NCBI GenBank assembly: GCA_964017185.1
Contig: OZ024874.1
Span: 54,030,856-54,094,855, forward strand
Reading direction: 5' to 3'
Source of the DNA: Rugalucina vietnamica
Taxonomy: Eukaryota; Mollusca; Bivalvia; Lucinida; Lucinidae
Length of the DNA: 64,000 bases
Both the position numbers and the translations under genes were made by a program. The notes beneath the pieces were generated by a model that had not been told where the DNA came from, did no database searches, and was given only the letters and a program-made list of their open reading frames with translations. Positions 45,786 through 56,702 of this stretch are shown here, in pieces (position 1 is the first letter of the stretch; the number at the start of each line of letters is the position of its first letter).

Positions 45786-46198
45786 TGGACTTGAAGTTGA
45801 CTTTCCCATGGGAAAATCATGTTTTCCCATGGGAAATGGCCCTTTCCCATGGGAAATCAGGTTGGCCATGGACGAAAAATGGGCCATGGGCAAAACATAT
45901 TGGCCATGGGAAAAAATTAAAAAAATCTTATGGTCAATCAGTTATTAAACACAAAATTATAATCATTGTTGCTTTGGCCATAATGGCCATGTATATATTT
46001 TGCAGTTATAACTATGTGAAAAAAATAACATTTGGGCCATGGCCGACTAAAAATGGCCATGGCCAGATTTGCCCATGGCCGACAAAAAGTGGCCATGGCC
46101 AGTGTGGTTTTGCCCATGGACAATGCAAATGCTCCCATGGCCAAGTATTTATGGCCATGGCCATTTTAATCACACTCAAGTGGGCCATGGCCATTTGA
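45786..46198. repeat. cluster of CCATGG palindromes
   Basis: About 14 CCATGG-centred palindromes (TTTCCCATGGGAAA, GGCCATGGCC and variants) lie in two blocks, 45805-45915 and 46036-46194, around an AT-rich centre. The open frames through it are rich in Met, Gly, Trp and His and are not believed to be genes. Confidence 0.85.
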
Positions 46199-46929
46199 GA
46201 TGGACATTCTACATGTTCTATGCACCATTGAAAAAGAAAAAAGGTTGAAAATTATAGAAAAGGCAGGTTAAAAGCATTCGGTAAGACGTATAGAATATGA
46301 AAGGTTAAAAAATAGTTAAGTAGCTAAAAAATAATTAGGTAGATGCTAAAATCAGCTTTAACAGCTAAATGTATGGTCATGTCAAGGTATTAAAACCTAG
46401 TCAAGTATGTAGATTCTTGCAATTCTGGAACACTGTATGCGAATATTAACATGTGCAGCTGCCGATACTAATCTGCAAAATTGTTTTTGATGTTTTAAAT
46501 TATCATCAAGGTCTCTCTGTGTTTATAGAAATGACTTATCTCTTTTTGTTGTTGTTGTTGCTGACTATTGTTGTTTCTTTTTATTTATTTTTTAACCTTA
46601 TAATATTTTAAAATAACAACAAACAAGGTCAAGACAAGAAAGAAAAGATGTAAAATAATATTTTAGCGTGTTTATTGTCTTTTTAAAACTCGTCAGTCAG
46701 CTTTTGAAAACTTCAAGTTTTTTCAATTTATTGTGACACGAAAATGCAAAAATAATCCGAGCAGTTATTAGTATAACTGCAACTGTATTGCCGGGTGTTA
46801 TAACTGCAACTGTAATGCCGGGTTCTGTGTCATCTCGATCCCGAAACTATCAAAACTCCAAGCGGTTCCACTTCCTGACGTAAGTCCTCTCGAAAAACAA
46901 TATCGGAGAGCAACGGAGTTTTGAAACTG
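46199..46929. other. no gene seen
   Basis: AT-rich. A short direct repeat TATAACTGCAACTGTA(T/A)TGCCGGGT (split: TATAACTGCAACTGTA, TGCCGGGT) occurs twice near 46770-46825. Confidence 0.5.
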
Positions 46930-47134
46930 TTTGGCCCCTTTGGGAATATGAGTCTTTGATTTAGGCTACACAGATGTAAATTCTTGAAACTGCAGCAAAA
47001 ATGTCTGGCTTTCTCTGCCAGTTTTGTAAAGGGTCACTGATGAAGGTTCATTACCCGAAATTCTACAATATGGCCCATCTTCTCGCTTTGAATGTTTTAC
47101 TGCTTCCAAAGGACCTAACAATTATTTTTATTTG
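46930..47134 (+). mobile_element. retrozyme-like unit 1
   Basis: About 205 bp starting TTGGCCCCTTTGGGAATATG, through AGGCTACACAGATG, a hammerhead, and ending CTAACAATTATTTTTATTT. No coding sequence. A second copy in the same orientation lies about 170 bp downstream. Confidence 0.6.
47031..47076 (+). ncRNA. type I hammerhead ribozyme motif
   Basis: GGGTCA, CTGATGA, A-GGT-TCATT-ACC-C, GAAA, TTCTACAA (two-pair stem III, loop CTAC), TA, TGGCCC. Stem I pairs over six positions. The first stem II pair is an A/C mismatch, which may lower activity. It lies in the first of two ~200-bp direct repeats. Confidence 0.68.
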
Positions 47135-47307
47135 CTATTACTGCAGCTGGTATTGTGCCGTGTGGCGGCCCTAAAAAGTCTCCCCGCACATCATCCATAG
47201 TGCAGATTATATTTTTCTTTTGATCCTTTGGGATCAGTGAATATATATTTGGAGTATGTCAAATATATTGTACGTTAAGAATCATCTTCTTAACAGTATT
47301 TTGAATA

Positions 47308-47504
47308 TTTGGCCCCTTTGGGAATATGAGTCTTTGATTTAGGCTACACAGATGTAAATTCTTGAAATTGCAGCAAAATGTCTGGCTTTCTTTCTCAAAT
47401 AAAGGGTCACTGATGAAGGTTCATTACCCGAAATTGTACAATATGGCCCATCTTCTCGCTTTGAATGTTTTACTGCTTCCAAAGGATCTAACAATTATTT
47501 TTAT
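47308..47504 (+). mobile_element. retrozyme-like unit 2
   Basis: A direct repeat of 46930-47134 with few differences, again with a central hammerhead and an AT-rich end. Non-coding direct repeats each with a hammerhead are the known organisation of retrozymes; here the spacer between units is unrelated. Confidence 0.6.
47404..47449 (+). ncRNA. type I hammerhead ribozyme motif
   Basis: Same architecture as 47031-47076, but stem III is the palindrome TTGTACAA, which would pair between two molecules, as expected for a dimer-active hammerhead. It lies in the second ~200-bp direct repeat. Confidence 0.68.
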
Positions 47505-48004
47505 CTGAAACTGTTGGGGAGTTTGGAACCAATCAATAAGAGCGTTTTCGACATGTCATGTTGACCCGAGTAACTTGGGTAGGTCCACATAAGCGCAATC
47601 CAACATTCACTCTTATGGGTGGAATTCTTTATCCTAAAGGTGTCCTAAAACTGTTATATGGCTTAGAAGCACATACACATGTGTTATATGGTTCGATGGC
47701 CTGAATGCTAGGGTATTGTTGTGGTATTGTTGTGATAGCACTTCTCCCCTTATTGGTAATGTTGCTCAGTTCTGACAACAAAACCCGGGCAACTAAAACA
47801 CCTAACAGAATCCACCTGTAACAATAATATTGCGATAATACGGACTACCGAACACTGAATCCCGTGCGCTGCCTCTTTCCTCCCAGTTCTTGACCAGACC
47901 AGACGTCCCTTTGGTGTCTCTGGAGCGTACAACAGCGAGAGCATACAAGAGCATACCGAAACAGGTAAGCTATTTTATAACAGTATTCATTTTAGGCAGT
48001 ATTT
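47505..48004. other. no gene recognised
   Basis: A possible donor CAG|GTAAGC lies at 47965 on the plus strand after a GC-richer stretch, but no coding frame or partner exon was recognised. Confidence 0.4.
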
Positions 48005-48180
48005 CTGAATAATATCATATTTGCCTTTATATCGAGTCGCTTGCTTATGGAAGTGTGCCAGATATTTGGCGACAGGCAAATGTGGTCCCGGTGTTTCAGA
48101 AGTGTGAGAAATATGATGCAGCTGATTATAGAATAGTGTCGTTAACTCGCATCTGTTGCAAAAACTTAGCACATATTCAG
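48005..48180 (+). pseudogene. LINE RT relic (56703 family), first part
   Basis: It reads ESLAYGSVPDIWRQANVVP, then KYDAADYRIVSLTRICCKN, matching the RT fingers of the 56703 copy with several changes. It breaks off at HIQ, where a PLE piece begins, and the match resumes at about 49080. Confidence 0.75.
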
Positions 48181-48189
48181 GGGCAGATA

Positions 48190-48945
48190 CAGGATTGGTT
48201 TCTTCTAAAATTTATGATAAACGCGATGACTTAGATTTTGATATAAAAATTCCGTTTTTGGAGCATGGATGGTGACATTCCTCGCCTTGCTTCTTATTGT
48301 GTATACATTTCGCAGCTTATTGGGTTTGTTAGAGTCTGCAATCATGTTGCGGACTTTAATGCGCGAAATAAATGTTTAACAGACAAACTTCTACAGCAGG
48401 GCTATCGGTATCATAAACTTCGAAAAACATTTTCTAAATTTTATCGCAGACACTAAACTTGATTTCCCAATCTAATGTTGGGCTAAAGACCCTTTTACGC
48501 GAGGGCCTTTCGGAACCAGAATTATGATTCACTGACTAGCTAGAGAGAGTCACCACGAGGACCGAACTACTAACTAAATGTTGAGAACCACTACAGAACC
48601 CTGAAGGTGAGGTGAGGTTAAGGCTCCGTCAAATCGATTTAAGCCCGCCAGTAATTTTATATTACTGATCATTCCAAGGCGGTACTTCTGTGGTGGTTCT
48701 TATTGTTTTATGTTTTGGTTTTTAAATTTTTGTGTTGTTTGCGCCTTATGTATGTGTTCCTATTTTTAGTTAAGTTTTGGTATCTGAGTGGCCACCTATT
48801 GGAAAGTAGCTGCTCATTCGGCTTACGAGGTGTTTTCATGGTATAAGTACCTGATTGTTAATATAGTGTTTTCCCCACCTCGGTTTTTGGAGTGTGAATC
48901 TCTTTCTGATTGCGCCATTTCCTGATCTTTGCCTACTTGTACCTT
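48190..48945 (+). mobile_element. PLE fragment inserted in a LINE relic
   Basis: It contains an RT segment (SSKIYDKRDDLDFDIK, a frame break, MDGDIPRLASYCVYISQLI, LLQQGYRYHKLRKTFSKFY), a jump to EGLSEPEL, then a 3' UTR from TGATTCACTGACTAGCTAGA to the hairpin and CCTACTTGTACCTTTTT. It separates two parts of one LINE relic. Confidence 0.75.
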
Positions 48946-49079
48946 TTTCTGTTTAAATTCGTCTAGAGGCGTTTCTTTTCAACAATTTACCCGATTTTTC
49001 ATAAATTTCTCAATGAAATATTTTCCCAGACAGGTGTTCAAGCGAACCACCCGAACCCCCTCTAAATCCGCCACTGATA

Positions 49080-49300
49080 TTATAGTCAAAGCCCTAAAGC
49101 ATATTATAGTAAGCAATATACATGCGTGTATAAAAGCATCTCATCCTCGAAAACATTCTTTCTGACTGCCAGCATGGTTTTCGGAGCCATGGGTCTTGTG
49201 AGGCCAGCTGGTTCAGATCTTTCATGGCATGGTTACTGAGTAATGTGGATCAAGCTCTAGACCGGGTTGACAGACAATATTTATCAGTGACTTTCCGAAT
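49080..49300 (+). pseudogene. LINE RT relic (56703 family), second part
   Basis: It reads KHIIVSNIHACI, then after a frame change LSDCQHGFRSHGSCEASW and NVDQALDRVDRQY, the sequence that follows KTLEHI in the 56703 copy. Together with 48005-48180 it is one relic split by a PLE fragment; AGCAYATATT-like sequence at both junctions may be a target duplication. Confidence 0.7.
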
Positions 49301-51004
49301 GTGTCATCCATAGTTATATGTGGATCGCTTGTGGAGTGAGATTTCGCGTCTGACGTATGTCGCCTACAAGAAAGTATTCATTATAGCACACCGCTACAGT
49401 ACTGTTGTCCAACATAGTTGCACTGTCGGTGTGGAAAGGTATTACGGGACACCGACGGCAACATTCTGTCTAGTTTCAACTTACTGGGACAGGTAGATGT
49501 ATACTGTTGCCCAATGTACAACGTTGTACTGTATTTCACCGTAGTTATTGCGATGGTTTTATATGATGAGCTGCCCGCAACACTTTCCCATTACATGTAT
49601 TTTCCAGTTGTTCCTCGGTTTGAATTGCATGCTCATGCGTGCTGATAACAATCAACACCACTGGTAATAATTGGTTCCACTGACATGTTGTTCGTGGATA
49701 AGTGATATTATTTCACTTTTGTTACGTATTTCTCTTATAGTATGCTTAAATCGTTCAGCATACAAGGCGTTGTAAAGTCTACCTGAATTATGGACCTGAT
49801 TGAAATTCAAGCTCAATAAAATATTTAACATATTTAACTTTTTTAACCGTAAAAGGACTCATCTGAGCATCCTTATAGGGCTGAGTATTCTTGTCATTTC
49901 TGTGTCAAACTTTTACATTTCATAAGAAAGGGCCCCTGGTCTGTATTAGCTTTATTCCCGGGATAGGGGTACTCCCATACTTTAAAAAGGCAGTAGAGTA
50001 TGTGTCCATGCACTGACCCCCCCCCCCCAACCCCACCCTTTAGCTCTGAAAGCACCTATATACTTTTTCAGTTCGACTCTAAAAGCACACACTCTTTTCT
50101 GTATACACTGGCCTGTTTTACCCAGTTCGATCAGCTCTAAAAGCACAACTTTCACTGAGTATTGTCGCCCAACATGCACAGCTTCAAAACCCTCTGATCC
50201 TACTTACAGATTGGTCCCTACCTATCTCAGAATGGGAGGGGGGGGGGCAGCATCTGATTGAAGAGTACCTAGTCAGGGGTCTTGGCTGGTAATGAGTTCC
50301 AAGCATGTATGATCTTGGAAAAAAGCTGTGCTTGAAGGTTTCCGTGCTTGTGGAATACTGACGCAGCTTCTTTGATAGGTTTGCTCTGAGTGTAAAACAA
50401 TATTCAGCAGGTATATGGTTTTAATTGTCACAAAACTTTACGCTCATTTGACTTGTTTACTTCTTTGGTATGTATTAACCTCCTGTATATAGGAGCACCA
50501 CGTTTTAACTAAAACATGTAAAAGACAAGTTGGCTTCTTTAAAAAGAAACCAATGAAAAGGTCAGCAGCAGTTTGATATAAGAGCTTCCTTTTGCTCCAG
50601 ATTTCAGTGTTGTTGATTCTCTGGTTTGTCATTAATTTCGATTCACATACGTTTCAGTTTCGTATAAATATCGTTTCATGTTATGAACGCTTGACCAGTG
50701 TGTGTATCAGTCACTCAAGGCATTGACTAAAATTTCTGATGTTACAGAATCAAAGCTAATTCTAAAGAGAACACGATTACAATCAAATATGTCGATATGT
50801 CACAGTGTAGAAAACCATTTTGCAGTGCAGTCAATTTGTGACAGAGTTCTGAATTTTGACTTGCAGCCACACTACCGGAGAGAGACACATGGGTCCGATG
50901 TGATGAACTAAGTGTCAGCCATCTAGAGTTCCTATAGTTTATGTACCCCTCATCAGGGTATCTACGATCTTAACTTAGATTCTGTATGTTAACCATTCTC
51001 CCAA
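49301..51004. other. no gene seen
   Basis: Mixed sequence with a C-rich run at 50018-50028 and a G run near 50238. Open frames lack domain signatures. A short inverted repeat precedes the LINE at 51005. Confidence 0.45.
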
Positions 51005-51453
51005 ATGGTTAACATACACACCCGAGAAGACAAGACCCTTGATTTACTGTTTACAAACTCACCATCCCCAATTAACCGTGTTAAAGGGATGCCCCCGATC
51101 GGCAAAGCAGATCATGACATTGTCTATGTTGAGTACGACATTAAGGCTAAACGGATCCAGCAGGCCCCGCGTAAGATCTTTCTATACAATCGAGCGGACA
51201 TGGACGGTCTACATGACCATCTGGCGCGCTTCAGGGATTCGTTCCTTTCATCTGACCATAGTCGCATGTCAGTTAATGACATGTGGGTCAGTTTCAAGTC
51301 GGAGGTTCTCTCGGCTATTGAAAGGTTTATTCCATCAAAAATGACCAAAACAAAATACAGCTTACCTTGGATCGATAGTTCGATCAAACGCTTGATTAGG
51401 AAACGCGATAAGCTTTACTTTCGTGCTCGCAAGTCAAGTAGCCCTGACCTAAA
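51005..51453 (+). pseudogene. LINE fragment: C-terminal endonuclease part of ORF2
   Basis: The frame reads MVNIHTREDKTLDLLFTN, then IGKADHDIVYVEYD (the EN SDH region, here ADHD) and LPWIDSSIKRLIRKRDKLY, the linker before the RT. The EN N-terminus is missing. Upstream is an inverted repeat (TATGTTAACCATT / AATGGTTAACATA at about 50980-51018), perhaps from a twin-primed insertion. The frame is cut after PDL by the 5.2-kb insertion and resumes at 56703. Confidence 0.85.
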
Positions 51454-52434
51454 TGCACTTCTTTTCGGTCGGTCGTCTTTCAGCTGAATATGGTTGGTAT
51501 TTGAGTTCATGTATTATCTCGAGGATTTCGTAAAAATGGTGCAATTGTGAGTGAGCATTTCTCAGTAGCCTGTATATAAGGATTTTAGAAATTTGAAAAT
51601 CATCGACGCTCGTTGCTTCGCAAGTTTGGTACCGTTTCGTTTGTTCGTCAAATTTTCTTGTTTGCGGAATAGAGGAGGAAAATCGGATATCTACGACGAG
51701 GATGCGTGTGATACACAGAGATATTAGTATAATAAGTATATTTACGATTTCTATAAATAATGAAAGATTTTTAGGTTTGGTTTTCATTACGTTTTGCTGT
51801 TTCATGAGAGATGATTTAAGAATTTAGATTAAAAGATTTTGTTGTGGCAAAAGAAACATGTCGGGCCCTTGTATAATTTAGTTTTATTAAGCCTGCATAT
51901 ACATGTATAAATTATTGCTCACAATGGAATGTTCGTAAATTAACCGTTTTTCCTTTTGAGTTTCAGTTGTTATCGAGTTTCGATGTATTCGAGCTGATGT
52001 GATGATTTGGATACAGTGTACAAGTATATAGCTTTTCATAGATCCTTTACCAGCGTATCCGCGACTATTTAAGATAAGTACATACTTTGTTCAGTTTTGA
52101 CTTTGTATCAAAGGCCGATACTTGAAGAATTATCAGTCATGACCGTTTATGATGATAATTTTTTAGTATATATATAAAATAATGCATTATATACGGGTCA
52201 TATTAAAGTACCGAATTGTTTGTAGCTTGTTGTAGCCATAGCGGATCTGTAGATGATCCGGATCAAAATAATTTTCAAACGAATTTTACAAAAACATAAA
52301 ACAAGAATTTTTTAAAATGAACATGGCAACCTGACTCTTGGATCAAACACGTTTCATTCCATCGCTCAATAATCGTGGATAATGACGTCAACAGCTTGTT
52401 CACGTCAATGGTTCCCGGCTCATATACAAAAACG

Positions 52435-52437
<3 letters not shown>

Positions 52438-52481
<44 letters not shown>

Positions 52482-54796
52482 GTTCGCCGAATTTCCCGAA
52501 AATGAAAAGTACCATGTTAGTTAATCTTTCGATATTGGTTGCTAATATTTTTTTTTTTCAATTGTTTTCTGTCATTTTGACGAAGTATCCGTCCTAAAAT
52601 CGAATTTTACGACATATTTAATTGAAACTTTGAAACAGTGCCATTGTAGTTACTCCGAATCACGTTTAACCGCATACTCTCATTTTATGCTTTCAAAGGA
52701 CTTGGATCGTTTGATGTTTGGAACTAAAGGTATATTTATACATTCTGGGTGTTTATGTTATAAAGTTTAGTGTTCAAAATGAAAAAATCTGCGGTTTTAA
52801 CAAGTATCATATAATATTCCGACGTCATTCAGATCTTCCATGGAACATCGTGTGTTCGGTGGGAGTGGGGTTGAGCAAACATGGCTATGGGAAAATGCCG
52901 CTGAAAAAGCCATATGTTTTGGTCCTCGGAATATTTCATAAGGTTCACTGTATGTCTACATGCACAAAATTTGAATGAGAAACCCATCGCTGGTGATATA
53001 TAGTCAATGATTCGGATTACCTCCAATTCATTCGCTTTGACTTCAATTATGCATAGACTTTCATGCTCCAGTGGTCACAGTCGTATGCTTGATAAAAAAT
53101 GAAAACCATTGCATTTGATGAGGAATTAAATTGGCTTCAAGATAGTACTAAGTTTATAAATCTCAAATCATTCATGTGCGCATGCGCAGCAATTTTCATG
53201 AACTTGATCCGGAATGGGTAGAATAATTGTACATGTACCTAGTTTGTAGTTAATAGTCTACAATTTTAAAAGCAAACAAATAAATAAATAAGTAATATAT
53301 TTTCGATTTTTAGATGGTTTTAAGTTAATGTCTGTGTAATTGTATGAATCTGACTTGTTTAGTTTTGTAGGGGTATTGATTTGGATAAGATTGAATGGCA
53401 TATTGTGCGGGTGTTTGGTATGGCAATCGTTTTGGCTATTTAAAGCCGATGACGCATTCATATAACAGTGAAAATTTGACTGGAAATTCTCGCTGTTTTA
53501 AATAGTATTCAAAGGTGCATAAGAGTGCTGCAAAATATGGAATCAAATTGATCTTTTAATATCATGTTTTATAAAACTTTGAATATGTGAGATTCGGACT
53601 GGGGCTGGAGATAGTTGCAATTTCTGCTCGGATTCGGTTTACACAAAGACGAGTTGTATATAGTTATGCTTTAAGTCTGTGCAATGTGGTTTGTTTCGAC
53701 ACAAATAAAATCTCAAGTTTATATATTTTTCATATTTATATGATGAATTTTGTTTAAAATCAAAATGAGATGCATGGGGGGAAAACGATTTTCGACTAGT
53801 GCGTCACAAGTTGATAGTTCTTTTAAATAATTCCATGAAAAAGTTGAAAATAATGAAAAATCGAACCATCTCAGTTTTATGGTTTACTGGTATGATATTA
53901 TAGAATATATTGGTTCAGAGAATAGATTAGTTTTCCGATATTTACGGTTCCGTGAAAAAATTGTCGTCTTATTATCATGCATTTTTGCTTTGACTGTGTT
54001 AGAATTCACTTGATTCAGGGGCTTTATTGTGGTTGTTTTGTTGGACAGGGCTTGAATCTCGACATTTCATGTGTTAGAGTATATCTGTCATAGAAATCTG
54101 TTATTTGTCGTTATTTATTTGTAAGTGTGAAAGCACGATATATAGACTCAGTACCGTTAGTTTGAAACTAAAATATCTAAATGGTTGAATAACGGATTTC
54201 GTTTTCGAGCACATGTGGTGTTTGGCGATGTGGTCATTTCGGGGCATGAATAATTAAAAATAGGTACAACGTTTTAATCAAGAATAATTGGTAATAGGCA
54301 GTTGTAGAAATATTGGTACACAAGTTTATGTATCTGTGTGGTTGATGGTTTTGCTGGTTCTGTGGCTGTTGGTTGGGTTGAACAAACAGGTGCTGGAAAT
54401 GGTTGTATTTTGAGTTGCTTAATACAAGGACAAATTGTAATGATTTTTAACAAAGCTTTAGATACGGTACTTGGGTACATAACGTCGATGGATTGAAGGT
54501 TGGAGTTAGCAAAAGTAAAGATGAGTAAAGTTCTGTTGTGTTTTAAATGGTGCACGAAAACAAAAAAAAAAAAAAAAAAGTGGTTTTTAAAGGCTTAAGA
54601 TAATATGTTAAAGAATTGGCAATGGGTGCCTCAGCAAGTTGAAGAGAATATTGTTCATTGTTGCCACTTGTTGTTTAGATAGATTAAAAAAAAAAAAAAA
54701 AAAAAAAAGTTAAAGATATATGAATGAGATGTGGCTTGGGCCTAAATAAAAAAAAAAAAAAAGAAAAAGAAAAGAAAAGAAAAAGAAAGAAAAGAG

Positions 54797-54863
<67 letters not shown>

Positions 54864-54925
54864 GAAGATATATGAATAAGATGTGGCTTGGGCCTAAAAA
54901 AAAAAAAAAAAAAAAAAAAAGGTCA
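52438..54925 (+). repeat. poly(A)-rich stretches with repeated 40-bp spacer
   Basis: Long A runs occur at 52438-52479, 54562-54579, 54687-54707 and from 54748 to 54921. Between the later ones a block GATATATGAATRAGATGTGG-CTTGGGCCTAAA occurs at about 54715 and again at about 54865. The remaining AT-rich DNA of unit 1 of the surrounding insertion shows no gene that I recognise. Confidence 0.7.
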
Positions 54926-55849
54926 AGGAATGAGACCGCCTGGGCGGCTAAAAATGCGAAAATGACAAATGAGATATGGAGAGTTTTCTATGTTTTTTTG
55001 TTTACTCTATTCAAAATGTATTTTATTGGCATCAGTGTAAGATAATATTATGGATGCACATATATATTCAGTCTACAATATTTATTATGAGGAATCGACA
55101 AGGCGTGGATAAAAATGAAGAGATGGTAAACTAAAGGAAGGAATAGAAGAGGGGGAGTATTTCAGAATCTTTTACATTTTAAGGAATTTTGTTTTTCGAA
55201 ATAATTAAACATGAAAGAGCGGAGGGCATATAAATCATATACTGGTATGTTTCCACTTCTTTGTTTGATCGAAAAATGAAGCAACAGCGGCATTTCAAAA
55301 TATTGTGTTGTGTTCTTTATTACTCTGCAGAAGGGTTCTTGAATTGTGATTAGTTTTGCAAGGCAAGACCTTATATTAAGACCGATAGAGAAAAGACTTT
55401 ATTTATTTGCGGACGAACGAAGTGAGGGAGAAAATAAATGCACTTCTTTTCGGTCGGTCGTCTTTCAGCTGAATATGGTTGGTATTTGAGTTCATGTATT
55501 ATCTCGAGGATTTCGTAAAAATGGTGCAATTGTGAGTGAGCATTTCTCAGTAGCCTGTATATAAGGATTTTAGAAATTTGAAAAAATCATCGACGCTCGT
55601 TGCTTCGCAAGTTTGGTACCGTTTCGTTTGTTCGTCAAATTTTCCCATATAATTTAGTGTAAAAATGTTCAAATATGTTTGGTTATAATAGCTGGATTGA
55701 CACAATTACACTTAATGTTAGATTACATTTGTAGATATTTTGCAAACAAGATCGGATAAATGAACAAAACAATCACATGTTGCAAATAAGATCGGCTAAA
55801 TGAACAAAACAATTACATGCACGCTTGCTTCCAAAAGAAATTATAGTAA

Positions 55850-56145
55850 AATGGTATTTGGCGTTGTCTCCAGTAAAAGTGGTAAGCGACGTCCCAGGGA
55901 AAGTGGTTTTATGTTCATGATACGACTGTTTATTGTGGCTGTCCTTTTTCGTGCCCGTTTTCCATACTTTTGGTTGAAACTTAGCCTACTTCTTACTTTC
56001 ACGAGAGAGAACAAGTCATTCTGCTCCTCGAATTTGTCGCCGGGAAAAATGTTTTTGTTATGTATTATGTATTTTTCCCCGACCCGGTGTCTATGTTGGG
56101 ACTTCAAATTTAATTGCATTGATTTCTGGTTCCTATATTCTTACT
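55850..56145 (+). repeat. dispersed repeat shared with 10170-10530
   Basis: The second copy of the repeat that interrupts the PLE at 9778-11120, in the same orientation on the plus strand, lying in the variable middle of insertion unit 2. It contains a short open frame with no recognisable domain. Confidence 0.65.
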
Positions 56146-56702
56146 CTATAACGCAAACCACGAAATTACGGGCTTTATGGGTATTTTAGAATTTTGTCGT
56201 ACATTTATTTGACAAATATCGGTTCAAGTTTGAGATTTTACGGTAATTGTAACTTCGTTTTAAGTAGAACTTTGTTTTTAAAACAAAAGTAAGTTTGATT
56301 TACATATGTATTCAGTTTTGCTGTTTTAAAATGCAATGTTGTTGTGCTGTGTTTAATAAAGTATTCTAAGTTTCAGACTGTTGAGAGATTAGAGATGTGT
56401 TACAGAGGTGGCTGGCTATAATCCGAAACTGTAGCTGTGAAATGGGATGGAAACAGGATGCGTTTTTGTGGAATAATAAACATATATGTAGACAGTTTTA
56501 AACTGCTGAAATTGAGTGTGGTTGTTATTGAGTCGAAAAATGAAGCAACAGCGGCATTTCAAAATATTGTGTTGTGTTCTTTATTACTCTGCAGAAAGGT
56601 TCTTGAATTGTGATTAGTTTTGCAAGGCAAGACCTTATATTAAGACCGATAGAGAAAAGACTTTATTTATTTGCGGACGAACGAAGTGAGGGAGAAAATA
56701 AA

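Larger units (their letters stand above)
51454..56702 (+). mobile_element. 5.2-kb two-unit insertion splitting a LINE
   Basis: The LINE frame stops after CTAAA and resumes after another TAAA. Between them lie two units, 51454-55434 and 55439-56698, each followed by TAAA. Both start with TGCACTTCTTTTCGGTCGG (about 190 bp in common) and both end with about 165 bp in common (TCGAAAAATGAAGC ... GAGGGAGAAAA). Their middles differ. No coding capacity is recognised. It may be two related non-autonomous elements inserted head to tail with a 4-bp target duplication, or one element with a complex internal rearrangement. Confidence 0.65.

Noticed and set aside
45785-46198. 137-residue open frame in the CCATGG cluster
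   Set aside because: Its composition follows the palindrome words on both strands.
47750-47966. Possible 5' exon ending at CAG|GTAAGC on the plus strand
   Set aside because: No partner exon, no start codon context and no domain; one donor-like word is not enough.
51449-51805. Hydrophobic minus-strand open frame that could be a signal or membrane protein
   Set aside because: It overlaps the inserted element and its LINE junction; part of it is duplicated at 55439, and there is no domain or splice support.
51454-56698. The 5.2-kb insertion as a spliceable intron of the LINE
   Set aside because: Its edges (TGCACT...AGAAAA) lack GT-AG, and TAAA repeats at the borders indicate insertion.
56671-56702. 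Start of the RT open frame at ATGAGAACGAACG-like sequence near 56671
   Set aside because: These bases belong to the inserted element and are duplicated at 55410; the LINE frame proper resumes at 56703.
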